Shown here in pieces: positions 62,451 through 64,000 of a DNA stretch of 64,000 nucleotides. This stretch comes from Paenibacillus dendritiformis. GTDB taxonomy: Bacteria > Bacillota > Bacilli > Paenibacillales > Paenibacillaceae. Position numbers and translations under genes: made by a program. The notes below the pieces were generated by a model, which searched no databases, was not told where the DNA came from, and saw only the letters and a list, made by a program, of their open reading frames with translations. Where the stretch lies: positions 1 through 64,000 of the forward strand of contig NZ_LDIG01000153.1 in NCBI RefSeq assembly GCF_015845845.1. The letters are read 5' to 3'. Position 1 is the stretch's first letter. The number at the start of each line of letters is the position of its first letter.

Positions 62451-63797
62451 ATGATGTGGATGGATGAGAAGGAAGTATCGTGGGGCTCGCCGGAAATACG
62501 CATCGGCATAATCGGACCGGAAGCGATGATGGGGCTGATGGAGCATTGTCTCAAAGGCTTCCCGTCCTTCGACCCGCTCATGCGAAGCTACCGCCAGGAG
62601 GAAGAGGCGCCTGGTCTGGCGCGGGAGCTGGCGGAGAAGGTGGATGTGCTGCTATTCACCGGGCCCGTCTCTTATCAGTTGGCCAAAAACCAGCACCAAT
62701 TCGACATTCCCTCGCTGTTCGTTCCGCTTACGGGATCGGGCCTGTATGCCGTCTTGTTCCGCCTGGAGCGCAAGCTGGATGCATCGGCCATTACGGTCGA
62801 TACGCTAAGCCGGCAGATGCTCGTGTCCACCTTCCGCGAGCTGGGCCATATGTGGACCGCTTACGAAGGGGAGCCGCTCCCGTCCTGGAAGGAGCTGGTC
62901 GATTTCCACCGCGGGCACTACGAGGCCGGCCGTTCATGCTGCGCCATCACGGCGATCCGCAGCGTGGCGCTGCAATTGGGCCGGGAGGGGATTCCGTGCG
63001 AGTGGATCGTGCCGACGGAGCAGGACATCATCGTCACGCTGGAGCGCGCGCTCCTGTCGACCGAATGGCGGAGGAACAAGGAAGTGCAGGTGGTCGTTGG
63101 CCTTATCCAGACCGACGGCATGGAGAGGCTGGCGGAGCGTCAGGTATCCGAGCATGAGATTCAGCGGCTCAAGCAGGATGTTCATCATTTGATTCTCGGC
63201 TTCGCGAAGCAACTGGACGGGCACGTCACGCAGCAGTCCTCGGGGGAGTATTCCTTTGTGACCACGAGAGGCGTGTTCGAGCGCGAGACAGGCGGCTATA
63301 AGCGAATTCCGCTCGCCCGCAATATCCACAAGAGGAACGGAATTCATCTCAGCATCGGCATCGGCTTCGGGCGTTCGGCGGCCGAGGCGGGCGTGCATGC
63401 GCGGCGTTCGCTGCAGTTGGCCCGCGAGGGGGGCGGCGGCATGTGCTTCATCGTCCGCGAGGATGAGAGCGTCATCGGTCCACTGGAGATCAACGAGCCG
63501 CATGAGCTTGATCTGTCCCTGGTTGACGCCGCATTGGTGAAGCAGGCGGAGGCGGCGGGACTGACCTCGATCTACCTTAGCCGCCTCATCGCTCATATGA
63601 CCCGCTTCGGCAAGGTCGATTACTACGCCCAGGAGCTGGCGACGGTGCTGGGCGTCACGGTCCGCAGCGTGCACCGCTTCCTGCTGGCGCTGATGGATGC
63701 GGGGCTGGTCGATATTGTCGGAGAAGAGAAAGGCGCTTCCCGGGGGCGGCCGCGTCAGAAATACCGGATCAGCTTTTTGAGCCGGTTGATTCGATAA
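62451..63797 (+). CDS. Uncharacterised regulator with a sensor region, a cyclase-like domain and a C-terminal winged helix
   Basis: 448 aa; GGAGGCG precedes ATG 62451, and TATAAT at 62429-62434 is a possible -10. The N-terminal ~200 residues look like a two-lobed sensor (IRIGIIGPEAMMGLMEHCLK, VDVLLFTGPVSYQLAKNQ, RSCCAITAIRSVALQLG). Residues 240-345 resemble a degenerate GGDEF/CdaR-type domain (GEYSFVTTRGVFERETGG, IHLSIGIGFGRSAAEAGVHARRSLQLAREGGGGMCFIV) without a GGDEF signature. The C-terminus has a helix-turn-helix (DYYAQELATVLGVTVRSVHRFLLALMDAGLVDI) and a basic tail (RGRPRQKYRIS). It precedes a new exported-protein gene that it may regulate. Family unnamed to me. Confidence 0.75.
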   Translation: MMWMDEKEVSWGSPEIRIGIIGPEAMMGLMEHCLKGFPSFDPLMRSYRQEEEAPGLARELAEKVDVLLFTGPVSYQLAKNQHQFDIPSLFVPLTGSGLYAVLFRLERKLDASAITVDTLSRQMLVSTFRELGHMWTAYEGEPLPSWKELVDFHRGHYEAGRSCCAITAIRSVALQLGREGIPCEWIVPTEQDIIVTLERALLSTEWRRNKEVQVVVGLIQTDGMERLAERQVSEHEIQRLKQDVHHLILGFAKQLDGHVTQQSSGEYSFVTTRGVFERETGGYKRIPLARNIHKRNGIHLSIGIGFGRSAAEAGVHARRSLQLAREGGGGMCFIVREDESVIGPLEINEPHELDLSLVDAALVKQAEAAGLTSIYLSRLIAHMTRFGKVDYYAQELATVLGVTVRSVHRFLLALMDAGLVDIVGEEKGASRGRPRQKYRISFLSRLIR

Positions 63798-63955
63798 CGG
63801 CCGGAGAACGAAGAGAAAGGGGGGAATTGACGAGAAAAATGCCAGCTTGGGCGCATGGCAGAAAAGCGTGGTATGGCAGAAAAGCGGGGCAAGCGACGCG
63901 CGGCATCAATGCTTACCAAAGGTAACGATAACACGAGAAGAAGGGATGGGATTCG

Positions 63956-64000
63956 ATGAAAAGGTGCATGATCGCATGGCTTGCGGCTATCGTTCTTATC
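63956..64000 (+). CDS. Start of a signal-peptide protein (runs off the window)
   Basis: AGAAGGGATGGG lies upstream of ATG 63956, followed by MKRCMIAWLAAIVLI, a positively charged then hydrophobic start typical of an exported protein. After a regulator gene this is often a sugar-binding lipoprotein, but only 15 codons are visible. Confidence 0.5.
   Translation, partial: MKRCMIAWLAAIVLI

Overview
The window looks like a chromosome segment of a Paenibacillus-type Firmicute. Supporting signs are about 55-60% GC in genes, strong AGGAGG ribosome binding sites, TTGACA/TATAAT promoters, a ComP/ComA remnant, a Bacillus-style FadR/FadF/FadNAE/LcfA fatty-acid regulon, lipoprotein-anchored ABC transporters and RpiR regulators. 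The assignment is inferred from gene families; no search was run.

Layout. (1) 1-3625: the start of an IS1380-type transposase leaving the window on the minus strand, a damaged CPBP membrane protease gene, a 5'-truncated and twice frameshifted comP-like histidine kinase, and an intact comA-like response regulator. (2) 4280-25200: about 21 kb of same-strand, tightly packed and often overlapping genes: a TrpXYZ-type ABC importer, a complete E1alpha/E1beta/E2/E3 2-oxoacid dehydrogenase complex, and the phenylacetyl-CoA pathway (paaABCD, an aldehyde dehydrogenase, an EthD protein, hotdog thioesterases, three crotonases, paaK, two 3-hydroxyacyl-CoA dehydrogenase genes, paaJ), ending with the repressor gene paaX. 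A strong promoter and a 33-bp palindrome lie far upstream of the first gene. The complex may turn phenylpyruvate directly into phenylacetyl-CoA, which the Paa enzymes then degrade.

(3) 25604-30979: two CRISPR arrays (34 and 40 repeats, 72 spacers), each with a 171-bp leader. The leaders are duplicates of each other, and the repeats differ only in the hairpin loop. (4) 31600-38560: a type III-B effector operon, cmr1-6, preceded by a translationally coupled PD-(D/E)XK nuclease-like protein (DUF6602-like). Cas10/Cmr2 lacks an HD domain and carries GGED instead of GGDD. No cas1, cas2, cas6, cas5 or CARF gene is in the window, and the repeats look like type I-C repeats.

(5) 38693-51598: the fatty-acid beta-oxidation regulon: etfB-etfA and fadR on the minus strand, and fadF, fadN/B, fadA, fadE, lcfA and a thioesterase on the plus strand, with a perfect 18-bp FadR-type palindrome between fadR and fadF. 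A long terminator closes it. (6) 51664-54497: a GH5-like glycosidase that has lost its 5' end, a 184-aa protein with a His/Cys pattern suggestive of a clan CD peptidase fold, preceded by a promoter and a 7-codon ORF, then an 800-bp gene-free stretch with two kinds of repeats. (7) 54498-64000: a carbohydrate or sugar-acid island: an enolase-superfamily enzyme, a sugar ABC transporter (binding protein plus two permeases), an alpha/alpha-barrel protein, an MDR dehydrogenase, an RpiR regulator, a second unusual regulator, and the start of another signal-peptide gene at the window edge.
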